NCBI GenBank assembly: GCA_020247305.1 | Contig: JADCJE010000093.1 | Span: 1-64,000 of the forward strand | Direction: 5' to 3' | DNA: 64,000 nucleotides | From: Phycisphaerales bacterium | Lineage (GTDB): Bacteria > Planctomycetota > UBA1135 > UBA2386 | Shown: one piece after another, positions 52,964 to 61,848 of the stretch | Layout: each line of letters begins with the position of its first letter | How positions within the stretch are numbered: position 1 is the first letter of the stretch | The notes under the pieces: model-generated | Database searches by the model: none | What the model was told of the DNA's origin: nothing | What the model saw: only the letters and a program-made list of their open reading frames with translations | Position numbers and translations under genes: made by a program

Positions 52964-54568
52964 CTACGGCACCGTGACCCGCACCGCGTCGCTCGCGGCG
53001 AGGCCGCCGGGCGCGGAGGCGTCGAGGAAGCCCGCCTGGAACCAGACCTGCGCGCCGACGGGCAGCGAGGCCAGCCAGTTGCAGCCGTAGACGATCTCCT
53101 GGCCGACGCCGATCAGCGTGGCCGACACGTCGGGCGAGGGCACGAGCGTCGCGCCGAAGATCGGCACGTTGAGGGTCGACGCGCCGATCACGAGCACGCC
53201 CAGCGCGCCCGGCGCGAAGTTGCGCACAGTCGCCTGCAGCGGCTGCGCGAGGTTGATCGTGCCCGAGCCGGTGATCGTCGGCATGCCGAGCGCGCCGCCG
53301 ACGCCGCCGTTCAGGTCGCACCACGCCGGCGCGCGCGTGGCCCAGAACTGGCTCACCGTCGCGGCGGTGTTGTTGAGCGACTGCACGTTGTCGGCCGTGG
53401 CCGTGCCCATCGTGTAGCCGAGGTAGGTGACGTTGGGGCTCGACCAGCGGTTGGACCGCGCTCCAGGCGCATACGCCATGATCGTGCGGTAGGCGTTGTC
53501 CGGCGTGCGATAGCCGTAGCTGTACGGGTACAGCGCGGCGCCGGCGTTGGCGATGTCGTGGTGGCATGCCATGTTGTGGCCGCATTCGTGCGCGAAGGTG
53601 CGGTTGGGGATGCACGTGCGCACCGTGACGCCGAACGAGAACCCGGAGAACCAAGTCCCCAGGGCCGTCATCAGGTAGGCGACGCCGCAGTACTGCGGCG
53701 TCGCCGGGTTGGTGATCAGGTGCATCAGATCGCCGCCGTACGTGTCGCGCGTCGTGAACACCTCGTCCATGAAGCCGTCGTTGGCCGCGGCGAAACGGCT
53801 CAGGTCGGCGGTGCTGCCGAGCTCGGCGTAGTTGGTCTCGGCCATGTGCACGAGCCGCATCTCCATCGCGACGCCGGAGTCGCGGTTGGCGAGGTTGCTT
53901 TGCTGCACCGCGCCGACGATCGCCGCCTCCATCGCCGCCGTGCCGCCGGCGTTTTGCCGCGCGAGCAGCGTGTAGAAGACGACCACGTCGACGATCGGCA
54001 CGCTGCAGTCGGAGTTCGTGCCGACGTCCTCGCCGGGCACGGGCGCTGCCGCGACGGCGTGCGTGTGGTCGGTGCCGCAGCCCATGTGCGGCGGCAGCAG
54101 CGACGGGTCGATGCGCTGCAGAACGTGCACATCGCCGACACCGGTCGGCGCGACGACCCACGACAGCGCGTCGATGTCGATCTGGCCCCACGTCGTGCCG
54201 TCGGCGGCGACGGCGAGCTGCACCGTCGAGGTGCGGCCGGGGACATGGCCGACGAACGTGCGGTGGCCGAGGACCCAGTCCTGGCTGGTGACCTCGAACG
54301 TCGCCTGCGCGCCGAACAGGTCGAGCGCGAACGTCGCGAGCGGCTGCTGCACGCGGGCCGGGATCGCGGCGAGCGCGGCGGCGTCGAGCCGCACGAACGT
54401 CGACTGCGCGACCATCGGACTCCGGGCCCGTTCGGCGGCGTCCCACTGCACGGACGCAGCCGGCGGGTTGGCGACCGGCGTCCACAGCGGCGCCGGCGCC
54501 TGGGCGAGGACTCCGACGGCGGGCAGGACGGCGGCCAGCAGGCCGCCAACGGCAGTTCGTGCGTTCAT
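52964..54568 (-). CDS. Reprolysin-like zinc metalloprotease, secreted
   Basis: A 534-residue exported protease of the metzincin group. After the signal peptide (to about residue 23) comes a propeptide-like region, then the catalytic domain. The zinc site FAHECGHNMACHHD (His327, Glu328, His331, His337) and the Met-turn TIMAY with Met364 match metzincins, with Ala in place of the usual Gly. The C-terminal 130 residues look beta-rich and may be a binding or secretion domain. The ATG at 54568 gives the signal. It ends near the ettA start. Confidence 0.85.
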   Translation of the reverse strand: MNARTAVGGLLAAVLPAVGVLAQAPAPLWTPVANPPAASVQWDAAERARSPMVAQSTFVRLDAAALAAIPARVQQPLATFALDLFGAQATFEVTSQDWVLGHRTFVGHVPGRTSTVQLAVAADGTTWGQIDIDALSWVVAPTGVGDVHVLQRIDPSLLPPHMGCGTDHTHAVAAAPVPGEDVGTNSDCSVPIVDVVVFYTLLARQNAGGTAAMEAAIVGAVQQSNLANRDSGVAMEMRLVHMAETNYAELGSTADLSRFAAANDGFMDEVFTTRDTYGGDLMHLITNPATPQYCGVAYLMTALGTWFSGFSFGVTVRTCIPNRTFAHECGHNMACHHDIANAGAALYPYSYGYRTPDNAYRTIMAYAPGARSNRWSSPNVTYLGYTMGTATADNVQSLNNTAATVSQFWATRAPAWCDLNGGVGGALGMPTITGSGTINLAQPLQATVRNFAPGALGVLVIGASTLNVPIFGATLVPSPDVSATLIGVGQEIVYGCNWLASLPVGAQVWFQAGFLDASAPGGLAASDAVRVTVP

Positions 54569-54675
54569 CGTGTGGCGCGTGATGGACGACGTTGGCGCCG
54601 ATGTCCGGTGCGGTCAACCGCCCCCTGCAGGGAAGCGGCGGCGTTGGCGCCCGGGAGCAGCCTGCGCGCCGGGCC

Positions 54676-56034
54676 TCAGCGGCCGACCAGCGGCCCGACC
54701 ACCTCGGCCACCGCCGTCGTCATCAGTCCGTAGCCGGCGTCGTTGCAGTGCCCGTCCGGCGCGCGCAAGGCGTCGTGTGGCGTGGCGCCGCGCAGCTGCT
54801 CGAAGCGCTCGCTCATCCGCACGAACGGCACGTCCAGGTCGCGCGCGACGGCGAGGGCGCGGTCGGGCAGTTCGGGAACGTCCTCCGACATGGCGCGCAA
54901 CTGGCCGATCACCCGCGCGCTGTCGTTGTCGATCGCGCAGCAGTCGTAGATCGCGCGCAGCGCCCCCGGGGACGTCCTGCTTGCCGACGAAGAGGATCTC
55001 GTAGCGAATGAACCAGGCCCACGGATCGAAGCGGAGCGCGATCGAACGGTCGATCGCCGGCAGCGCGGCGTCGTGGTCGCCGAGCTGGAAGCGCGCGATG
55101 GCGAGCAGGCGCCAAGCCCACGCATCGGCGGGAAACCGCTCGAGAAAGGCCGTCGTGTGGCCGACGTTGGCGCGCCAGGATCCAAAGTCGTCCTGCGCCC
55201 AGGCGAGCGCGATGCCCGTGCGGTGGCTGCGCTTCTCCTGCCACGCGGCCTGCAGCCACTCCATCTCGCGGCGTCCTTCGCCCGCCAGCCGGCGAGCTTC
55301 TCTTCGTGCAGCTCGGGGCTCCACGGCCAGTCGCTCGGTTCGTTGGCGTACGGGTCGGGCGTCGCGGGCACGGCGCGCGGCGCCCAGGCTGCCGGATCGC
55401 GCGGCGGCGGGGCGGCGACGCCGTCGCCGCGGAGGTTGCCGATCGCCCGCGCCAGCAGCCGCGGCAGGCGCCAGCGGAAGCGGTAGTTCGAGTGGTCGAC
55501 GTCCGGCTCGCCGACGAACTCGTCCGGGCGCGACCAGTAGTCGTTCTGGCCGACGAGCACGCAGAGCCACTTGGGACGGAAGTCGGCGAGCTGTGCGGGC
55601 AGCCGTTCGAGCACGTCGCGCGAGTTCTGGCCGGACTGGCCGCCGTTGACGACGCTGACGCCGACGTGGCCAGCCGCATGCAGTTTCCGGTGGAGCCGGG
55701 CCGGATACGAGCCGGTGAGCGGATCGGCGCTGCCCATGCCCTGGGTCCACGAGTCGCCGACGCAGAGCACGACGTTGCCGGTGGCTGCGGGCACGGGGCG
55801 ACGCTGGCGGCTCCAAAGCACGAATGAACCTGCCTGCAGGACGAGTTCCACCAGCGCCAACGCGAACAAGACGGCGCAGATGGGCAGCAGCCAACGCCGC
55901 CGTCGTGGATCGGTCTTCGTGGGCTCTCCGGGCGCCCGGACGACCGGATTCTCGTTGCCGGTCCGAGGCTTTACCGGGCGGGAGACGAAGGCCACGCCAA
56001 CGCCATTGTCGGAACCTCGTCGCCTCCGCATCAT
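54676..56034 (-). pseudogene. SGNH/GDSL hydrolase with two compensating frameshifts
   Basis: A protein of about 450 residues encoded in two phases. The first phase starts with a basic segment and a transmembrane helix (LLPICAVLFALALVELVLQAG), then SGNH block I (CVGDSWTQGM) and block III (GQNDYW). Near 55265-55275 the coding phase shifts: the middle part, with WAQDDFGSWRANVGHTTAFL and FRLLAI-like text, continues in the next frame. It shifts back near 54970-54976, inside a CCCCGGGGG run, for the C-terminal block V (APDGHCNDAGYGLM) and the end. Both shifts sit where translation in each phase stops making sense. Either these are sequencing indels or a decayed gene. The ATG at 56034 is uncertain. 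Families with this anchor and serine/His pair are acetyl- or other esterases of cell-surface polymers. Confidence 0.65.
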
Positions 56035-56041
56035 CGGCCGC

Positions 56042-57238
56042 TTGTCACCCACCGCGACCATCCTGCAGCAGCTCGCATCGGCCTGCGCCGACGACACGTT
56101 CGTCCGCCTGACCCTGTCCTCGCCTCGTGACGCCGACGCCGACGTGCAGCGCATCGTCGCACGCCTCGTCGAGATCCAGGGCGCTCGCTGCCTGTCGTTC
56201 ACGCTGCGCGAACCCAAGCGCGACACGACGCACAACGTCTCCCTCGCCGACGCGCCGGCGTTCGTCGAGCGGCAGCTGCGAAGCTTCCGCGCGGCGATGC
56301 TGGCGACGACTGCGGCGGACTGGCAACTGCAGCTCGGCGACGGCGACGGCGCAGGCAAGCTGATCCGGCACAAGCCGAGCCACAAGGCCAAGCCGGCGCG
56401 CGCGCACGACGAGAGCAAGAAGACCTTTCTCGGCGCGGACGCGACGCCGTGGCTGCAGGCGCTCGATCTCGTCGACCAGCAGGGCCGCACCAAGCCGAAG
56501 CTCGCCGACAAGAAGACGCAGATCGACCGCTTCGTCGAGATCCTCGCGCACCTCGCGCAGGACTGCGGCTGGCAGCCCGGCGCGGACCAGCCGACGCTGC
56601 GCCTCGTCGACGTCGGCTGCGGCAAGGGCCATCTGACGTTCGCGGCGTGGCACCTCGTCGCCAACGTGCTGCGCCGGCCGGTCGACGCGCTCGGCGTCGA
56701 GGTGCGGCACGAGCTCGTCGAACAGGCCAACGCCCGCGCTGCCGCCGTCGGCGCGCAGGGGCTGCGCTTCGTCGCCGGCGACATCGGCACGGTGCCGCTG
56801 CCGGACGTCGACGCGCTCGTCGCGCTGCACGCGTGCAACACCGCGACCGACATCGCGATCCGCCGCGGCGTCGCGGCGCGCGCGCGCCTGATCGTCGTGG
56901 CGCCGTGCTGCCATCAGGAAGTACGCCCGCAGCTCGGCTCGCCTGCGCCGCTCGGCCCCGTGCTGCGCCACGGCTTCATGGCCGAACGCATGGCCGAGTG
57001 GGCGACCGACGGCCTGCGCGCGCTCGCGCTCGAATGGGCCGGCTACCGCACCAAGGTGATCGAGTTCGTCAGCAGCGAGCACACCGGCAAGAACGTGATG
57101 ATCGCCGGCGTCCGCGACGACGCGCCGCGGACCGACGCGCAGCGGGCCGAGGCGCGCGCGCGGTACGACGCGTTCAAGGCGTTCTTCGGCATCGGCGCGC
57201 AGTCGCTCGATCCGCTGTTCGCCGACGCGACGCGCTGA
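56042..57238 (+). CDS. SAM-dependent methyltransferase (Methyltransf_32-like)
   Basis: A 398-residue protein. The N-terminal half (about 1-150) is a basic, mixed domain. The C-terminal half has the SAM motif LVDVGCGKGHLTFAAW, then GVEVRHELVEQANARA, LHACNTATDIAI and the APCCHQEVRP motif. The CNTATD and PCCHQE motifs are typical of the Methyltransf_32 group, which includes RNA-methyltransferase relatives. The substrate is not known. The start is a TTG at 56042, the first in-frame start near the homologous part; no ATG fits. It is 7 bases from the divergent SGNH start, so one of these two starts may be placed wrongly. Confidence 0.75.
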   Translation: MSPTATILQQLASACADDTFVRLTLSSPRDADADVQRIVARLVEIQGARCLSFTLREPKRDTTHNVSLADAPAFVERQLRSFRAAMLATTAADWQLQLGDGDGAGKLIRHKPSHKAKPARAHDESKKTFLGADATPWLQALDLVDQQGRTKPKLADKKTQIDRFVEILAHLAQDCGWQPGADQPTLRLVDVGCGKGHLTFAAWHLVANVLRRPVDALGVEVRHELVEQANARAAAVGAQGLRFVAGDIGTVPLPDVDALVALHACNTATDIAIRRGVAARARLIVVAPCCHQEVRPQLGSPAPLGPVLRHGFMAERMAEWATDGLRALALEWAGYRTKVIEFVSSEHTGKNVMIAGVRDDAPRTDAQRAEARARYDAFKAFFGIGAQSLDPLFADATR

Positions 57239-57302
57239 GCGCCGCGCCGTCGCATTCTCGTCGCCGAAGTGTCGCGCGCAGCCCGCGCGCTAGCGTGCGT
57301 CG

Positions 57303-58913
57303 ATGCGCTGCTCGTCGTTGCGTCGCGTCGTCCCGTTGCTCGTCGCCGCCCCCCTCGCCGCGCAGCAGCAGCCCGCCGACGCGCAGGCCGCGGAGATGAA
57401 CGGCTACCTCGGCGTGCCGCAGGAGAAGGTCGCGCTCGACTTCGGCGGCGGCTTCGCGATGCACGTCGCCGCGTGGCCGCTGCTCGCGCAGTGGCCGGGC
57501 GAGCGCTTCCAGACCGGCCTGTTCGGCACGTGGATGTTCGCGCACCTCGGCGCCGACAAGCCCGCGGCGAAGAGCTACTCCGACATCGAAGGCGGGCTCG
57601 GCTGGTGGCGCGACACGCGCTTTGCCACGCCGACGCCGAAGTTCATCATGGGCGGCGTCGCCCTGGAGTTCTGCCAGTGGGCCAACGGTCCGGGTGCGGG
57701 CAAGGGCCGCGACTGGCAGAAGCCGCAGGGCAAGTACGGCGTCGCCCAGCTGAGCCCGTGGGTGCTGTGGCCGCCGGACGGCCTCAACCTCGCGCAGGGC
57801 ACCAACGGCGAGTGGTTCGGCTACGGCTACCTGCCGCTGCCGCTCGCCGAGAAGAAGGCGAAGACCGCCGGCGTCGACGTGCCGACCGGCGACCAGTGCT
57901 GGACGCTGTTCCTCGACGCCGCGAACTTCAAAGGCCCGGTCGCGTTCTTCCTGCCGTTCTTCTTCACCGAGGCGACGACGGCGAAGCCCGAGTTCGGCGG
58001 CCTGTTCCTCGACAGCCGGCCGGCCGATCCCAACCGCGCGCTGCAGATGGAGACGCAGTACGTGCCGGCGTTCGTCGCGGCCAGTGACGACGGCCGGCTG
58101 CACGCGCGCACCGCGCCGACGCGCTTCCCGATCGACGCGCAGGGCCGTTCGCCGCTCGTGCACGCGATCCGCTCGTTCCGCGAGGACGCGCTGTGGAACG
58201 ACGTCGCCGCGTGGTTCGGCGGCGGCAAGCCCGTGGACGGCCGCATCGACCCTGCGCGCAGCGTCGTGCACCCGCTGACCGGCAAGGGCTGGTCGACGTG
58301 GCGCATCCACACGCCGGGCACGCCAAAGGACGAGCGCACGGCGATCGACTGGAACGCGTTCGCCAAGCCCGAGGTGGTCGACGGCCACACGTTCTGCTGG
58401 ACGTGGGACGCCAGCGTACGCCGCGGCGAGGATGGGCTCGCGACGCTGCCCGAGCACTTCATCGCGGTCGCGCGCGACGGCAAGAAGCCGGTGTGGCGCG
58501 CAGCCGGCGCGGACGACGCCCTGCCGCCTGCCCTGCGCGACGTCGCGTTCGTGCCGCCGCAGAAGCAGCAGCCCGAGCCGTACGTGACGCCGACCGACGG
58601 CGCATGGGCGAGCCCGGGGCCGAAGGCCGGGCCATTCCCCGCGGAACTCGGCGACGGCAGCGTGGTGACGTACAGCTGGTACCGCTTCTGCGACCAGCCG
58701 GCGCTGCAGCACGCCGACCTGACGGTCGCGGAACGCGAGCGCATGCAGCAGCGCGTCGAGCTGCTGCACCGGGAATGGCCGAAGGACCGCCAGTACCTGC
58801 CGCCGCCGGCCTCCGGCAAGCTCGCGGCGCTGGATGCGGCCGTGCTGGTGACGCCGCCCAAGGGACTGGAGATCGGCTACGTGCCGATCGTCACACGGCA
58901 GGCGGCGAAGTAG
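57303..58913 (+). CDS. Secreted protein of unknown function (536 aa)
   Basis: A 536-residue exported protein: signal peptide to about residue 20 (VVPLLVAAPLAAQ), then a long globular region rich in Trp, Phe and Tyr. I do not recognise a domain. Long runs without charge clusters (GGLGWWRDTRFATPTPKFIMGGVALEFCQ, FFLPFFFTEATTAKPEFGGLFLDSRPA, quoted in part) suggest a beta-sandwich or propeller. GC-ending codons and a normal start make it a real gene. It is the last gene before the sulfur module. Confidence 0.6.
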   Translation: MRCSSLRRVVPLLVAAPLAAQQQPADAQAAEMNGYLGVPQEKVALDFGGGFAMHVAAWPLLAQWPGERFQTGLFGTWMFAHLGADKPAAKSYSDIEGGLGWWRDTRFATPTPKFIMGGVALEFCQWANGPGAGKGRDWQKPQGKYGVAQLSPWVLWPPDGLNLAQGTNGEWFGYGYLPLPLAEKKAKTAGVDVPTGDQCWTLFLDAANFKGPVAFFLPFFFTEATTAKPEFGGLFLDSRPADPNRALQMETQYVPAFVAASDDGRLHARTAPTRFPIDAQGRSPLVHAIRSFREDALWNDVAAWFGGGKPVDGRIDPARSVVHPLTGKGWSTWRIHTPGTPKDERTAIDWNAFAKPEVVDGHTFCWTWDASVRRGEDGLATLPEHFIAVARDGKKPVWRAAGADDALPPALRDVAFVPPQKQQPEPYVTPTDGAWASPGPKAGPFPAELGDGSVVTYSWYRFCDQPALQHADLTVAERERMQQRVELLHREWPKDRQYLPPPASGKLAALDAAVLVTPPKGLEIGYVPIVTRQAAK

Positions 58914-59062
58914 GGCGGCTGCGCCGACGCCGACACTGCTGCTGCTGCGCGCGGAACCATCGCGTCTCCTCTCCGGCACGCCGTCGCATCGAACCGCTCG
59001 CGCCGGCTTGCTCCGTCGCGCCATGGCACGAGCACCCAAGGGCGCGCGCCCCGGATGCCGCA

Positions 59063-59410
59063 TCAACGGCCGTAGAGTCGGGCCCGCTCCTTGTTCGCCT
59101 GCCGCTGCAGCGCCCCGCACACCAGCTCACACAGCTTCGCCAGCGTCGGGTCGGCGATCTGCACCGTCACCTCCCGCCCCTCCCGCATCCGCGCCACGCA
59201 ACCGGCCCGTTCCAGCTCGGTCACCTGACGCGACAGGTTGGACTGCTGCAGACCGGTCGCCTCGGCCAGTTCGCTCATGCCGAGGGCGCCGCCCATCAGC
59301 GCATTCAGCACCCGCAGGCGGCTCGGCACCGCCAGGGCGCGGAACCGCTCGGCGACCAGCTCCAGCTGGGCTTCGGACAAGGGCGTGTGCGGCGAGATTC
59401 TCGGGGCCAT
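59063..59410 (-). CDS. ArsR-family transcriptional regulator
   Basis: A 115-residue winged-helix repressor. Helix-turn-helix: LGMSELAEATGLQQSNLSRQVTELERAG (residues about 43-70), followed by a beta-wing (VARMREGREVTVQIAD). Cys70 lies before the wing, and Cys95 and Cys99 in LAKLCELVCGAL near the C-terminus. BigR/SqrR-type persulfide sensors use one N-terminal and one C-terminal cysteine; here the N-terminal one is missing, so sensing may differ. The ATG at 59410 is chosen because the operator-like palindrome covers the codons that a start at 59437 would use. Divergent from the MBL-rhodanese gene. Confidence 0.85.
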   Translation of the reverse strand: MAPRISPHTPLSEAQLELVAERFRALAVPSRLRVLNALMGGALGMSELAEATGLQQSNLSRQVTELERAGCVARMREGREVTVQIADPTLAKLCELVCGALQRQANKERARLYGR

Positions 59411-59413
59411 GCC

Positions 59414-59440
59414 TTGTTTGTATGATCCGTTGCTCATACT
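59414..59440 (+). promoter_or_regulatory. Promoter of the sulfur module
   Basis: TTGTTT (59414-59419) and CATACT (59435-59440) are separated by 15 bases; shifting the -10 by one base gives 16. The pair overlaps the palindrome GTATGA-N8-TCATAC, so a repressor there would block it. Confidence 0.4.
59420..59439. promoter_or_regulatory. Operator-like palindrome GTATGA-N8-TCATAC
   Basis: Perfect 6-bp inverted repeat in the divergent region of the ArsR regulator and the MBL-rhodanese gene. ArsR-family repressors bind short AT-containing dyads of this kind. The regulator-binding claim is inferred from position. Confidence 0.6.
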
Positions 59441-59448
59441 TTCAAGCG

Positions 59449-59465
59449 CGGAGGACAAACCTCCG
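59449..59465 (+). other. Leader hairpin CGGAGG-ACAAA-CCTCCG
   Basis: A perfect 6-bp stem in the 5' leader, 24 bases before the ATG of the MBL-rhodanese gene. One arm is a GGAGG, which might pair with rRNA if open. Whether it does anything is unclear. Confidence 0.4.
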
Positions 59466-59488
59466 ATCGAACACGCCAGGAGACCCTC

Positions 59489-60901
59489 ATGAGCCAGACT
59501 GCCGTCGCAAACACCCACCGGGCCACCCTCGGCTCCCTGACCGTCCTGCCGCTGCTGCACCCGCAGGGGTGCCGGGGCTACCTGGTCGCCGACCCCGCAA
59601 GCAGGCAGGCGCTGGCGATCGACATCCATCTCGACCTCGTCGAAGACGCCGCCGCGGCCGTGCAGCAGAACGGCTGGAAGCTCCCGTACGTCGTCGACAC
59701 GCACACGCATGCGGACCACCCGTCGGGATCCGCCGCCCTCGCCGCGCGCATGAGCAGCACCCGCATCGCGCACCAGAAGGCCAACCACCGCGGCGTCAGC
59801 CGACACCCGGCCGACGGCGACGTGCTCCACCTCGGCGACCAGGTGGTCACCGTGCGCCACGCGCCCGGCCACACTCCAGACCATCTGGTGCTGCTGATCG
59901 ACGGGGCCGTGTTTGCCGGCGACACGCTGCTGATCGGCGGCATGGCGCGCACCGACTTCCTCGGCGGCGATGCCGGCCAGCTGTTCGATTCGCTGCAGCG
60001 CGTGCTCGGCAGCTTGCCGGACACGACCGTGCTCTACCCGGGCCACGACTACCAAGGCCGCGTGCGCTCGACCCTCGGCCAGGAGCGCCAGCAGAATCCC
60101 TGGCTGCTGCTCGGCGACCGCGCGACCTTCGTCCGGCAACTGCGCGCCAACCCGCCGCCGCGGCCGGCCAACATGGATGACCTGCTGCGGCTCAACCGCG
60201 AAGGCCAGGACATCCCCAATTCCATCTCGGCCGCCGAAGCGATGCGCCTCGTCGCCGCCGGTGGCCAGGGCAGCGTGATCGACGTGCGGACCGGCGCTGA
60301 GTTCGACGGGGAACACATCGCCGGCTCGCGCCTGCTGCCGCTGGACCAGCTGGCCCAGTCGGCCGATCAGGTGCGCGCCACGCCGGCGCCGCGCCTGCTG
60401 CTGTGCCGCACCGGGAGCCGCGCCACCATGGCGCGCGACACCCTGCAACGTCTGCACATCGGCGGGTTGACCGTCATCGAAGGCGGCATCGAGGCCTACA
60501 AGGCCGCTGGCGGCCAGGTCGAACGCGGCCAGGGCGTGATCTCGCTGGAGCGCCAGGTCCGCATCGCCGCCGGCCTGATCGTGTTGGCCGGCGTCCTGCT
60601 GGCCAACGTCGTGCATCCGGGCTTCGTCTGGCTGTCCGGCTTCGTCGGCGCGGGGCTGGTCTTCGCCGGCATCACCGATTGGTGCGGCATGGGCCTCTTG
60701 ATCGCGCGCGCCCCGTGGAACCGCCGCAGCAACCGCGCCAGCAGCGGCATCGCGTCCGCCTGCGCGGCCTCGGCGCCCTCGGCGTGCGCCGCGTCGGCCC
60801 CGGCCCCTGCCGCCTGCGCCGCCAGCGGCTGCGCGGCACCGGTCCCGACCACCGACGCCGCGCCGGCCTGCGCGCTGCCCAAGCGTCCGCAGTCGAGCTG
60901 A
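59489..60901 (+). CDS. MBL-fold (ETHE1-like) - rhodanese - DUF2892 fusion
   Basis: A 470-residue protein with three domains. The metallo-beta-lactamase domain (about 10-225) has THTHADHPSG with His72, His74, Asp76 and His77, and further ligands His128, Asp145 and His186; it matches persulfide dioxygenases. The rhodanese domain (about 245-345) has VIDVRTGAEFDGEHIAGSRLLPL and catalytic Cys306 in LLCRTGSR. Two membrane helices form a DUF2892 module (about 355-410; ITDWCGMGLL). The C-terminal tail is Ala/Cys-rich with Cys425, 433, 443, 448 and 461. It probably oxidises persulfide and transfers sulfur at the membrane. RBS AGGAGA lies 8 bases before the ATG. Downstream is a sulfite exporter gene, 9 bases away. 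Confidence 0.88.
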   Translation: MSQTAVANTHRATLGSLTVLPLLHPQGCRGYLVADPASRQALAIDIHLDLVEDAAAAVQQNGWKLPYVVDTHTHADHPSGSAALAARMSSTRIAHQKANHRGVSRHPADGDVLHLGDQVVTVRHAPGHTPDHLVLLIDGAVFAGDTLLIGGMARTDFLGGDAGQLFDSLQRVLGSLPDTTVLYPGHDYQGRVRSTLGQERQQNPWLLLGDRATFVRQLRANPPPRPANMDDLLRLNREGQDIPNSISAAEAMRLVAAGGQGSVIDVRTGAEFDGEHIAGSRLLPLDQLAQSADQVRATPAPRLLLCRTGSRATMARDTLQRLHIGGLTVIEGGIEAYKAAGGQVERGQGVISLERQVRIAAGLIVLAGVLLANVVHPGFVWLSGFVGAGLVFAGITDWCGMGLLIARAPWNRRSNRASSGIASACAASAPSACAASAPAPAACAASGCAAPVPTTDAAPACALPKRPQSS

Positions 60902-60910
60902 GGCGCCGCC

Positions 60911-61669
60911 ATGCCGCCGCTCGCCCTGGTCGGCGCCCTCGCCATCGGCCTGAGTCTCGGGCTGCTCGGCTCCGGCGGTTCCATCCTCACCGTGCCGGTG
61001 CTGGTGTATCTGGTGGGGCAGGACGAAAAGCTGGCCATCGCCGGCAGCCTGGGCATCGTGGGCGCCATCAGCCTGCTCGGCGCGATCCCCTGCGTGCGAC
61101 GCGGCGAGATTTCGTGGCCGAGCCTGCTGTTCTTCGGCCTGCCCGGCATCGCCGGCACCTGGGCCGGCGCATTCCTCGCACGCTACGTCAGCGGCAGCGT
61201 CCAGCTGCTGTTGTTCGCCGGTGTGATGCTGGCGGCTGCCGTCCTGATGCTGCGACCCGCCGGCCCGGCGCCGGCCACGCCCAAGGCGCGTCGACCCGCC
61301 GCCATCGTGCTGGACGGGCTGCTGGTGGGGATCCTCACCGGACTTGTCGGGGTCGGCGGCGGCTTCCTGATCGTGCCCGCCCTGGTCCTGCTCGGAGGCC
61401 TGCCGATGCGGCTGGCGATCGGCACCAGCCTGCTGCTGATTGCCCTGAAATCCACGGCGGGCTTCCTGCAGTACCTGCAGCAGCTGCACGCCCAGGGCAG
61501 GGATCTGGATTGGCAGGTGTTGGGCGTGTTCGTCGCGATCGGCGCTCTGGGGTCGTGGCTGGGCCGACGGCTCGGCAACCGCATGCCGCAGGCCATGCTG
61601 CGCCGGGTCTTTGGTTGGATGCTCGTGGTCGTGGCGGCGTTCATCCTGTGGCGCAACCTCGTCGGGTGA
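60911..61669 (+). CDS. TauE/SafE-family sulfite/sulfur exporter
   Basis: A 252-residue protein with eight or so transmembrane segments and the two-fold Gly-rich repeats of the family: GLSLGLLGSGGSILTVPVLVYL (residues about 12-33) and GILTGLVGVGGGFLIVPALVLL (about 140-161). Members export sulfite or other organosulfur anions. It follows the MBL-rhodanese gene by 9 bases and would remove sulfite made by it. Length is normal and the ATG at 60911 gives the first helix. Confidence 0.9.
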   Translation: MPPLALVGALAIGLSLGLLGSGGSILTVPVLVYLVGQDEKLAIAGSLGIVGAISLLGAIPCVRRGEISWPSLLFFGLPGIAGTWAGAFLARYVSGSVQLLLFAGVMLAAAVLMLRPAGPAPATPKARRPAAIVLDGLLVGILTGLVGVGGGFLIVPALVLLGGLPMRLAIGTSLLLIALKSTAGFLQYLQQLHAQGRDLDWQVLGVFVAIGALGSWLGRRLGNRMPQAMLRRVFGWMLVVVAAFILWRNLVG

Positions 61670-61694
61670 CCGACTCGTCGTGCCGGTGACGGCT

Positions 61695-61711
61695 GCCCGA
61701 CGCGGCCGGGC
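61695..61711. terminator. Hairpin between the TauE gene and the next gene
   Basis: GCCCG (61695-61699) pairs with CGGGC (61707-61711) around a 7-base loop, 25 bases after the TauE stop, between convergent genes. Weak; no T-run. Confidence 0.35.
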
Positions 61712-61848
61712 GTGGGGAGATGCACTGCGATGCACCAGCAGCGACGGTCCGACCCGGGCACATGGGTGACAGCCTTGCCCGGTTCGGATCCGCAGTTTGC
61801 CCCGCGCGGGTCGCGGGCGCGCGACAGCGTTCGGCGCAGCCGTTCCCG

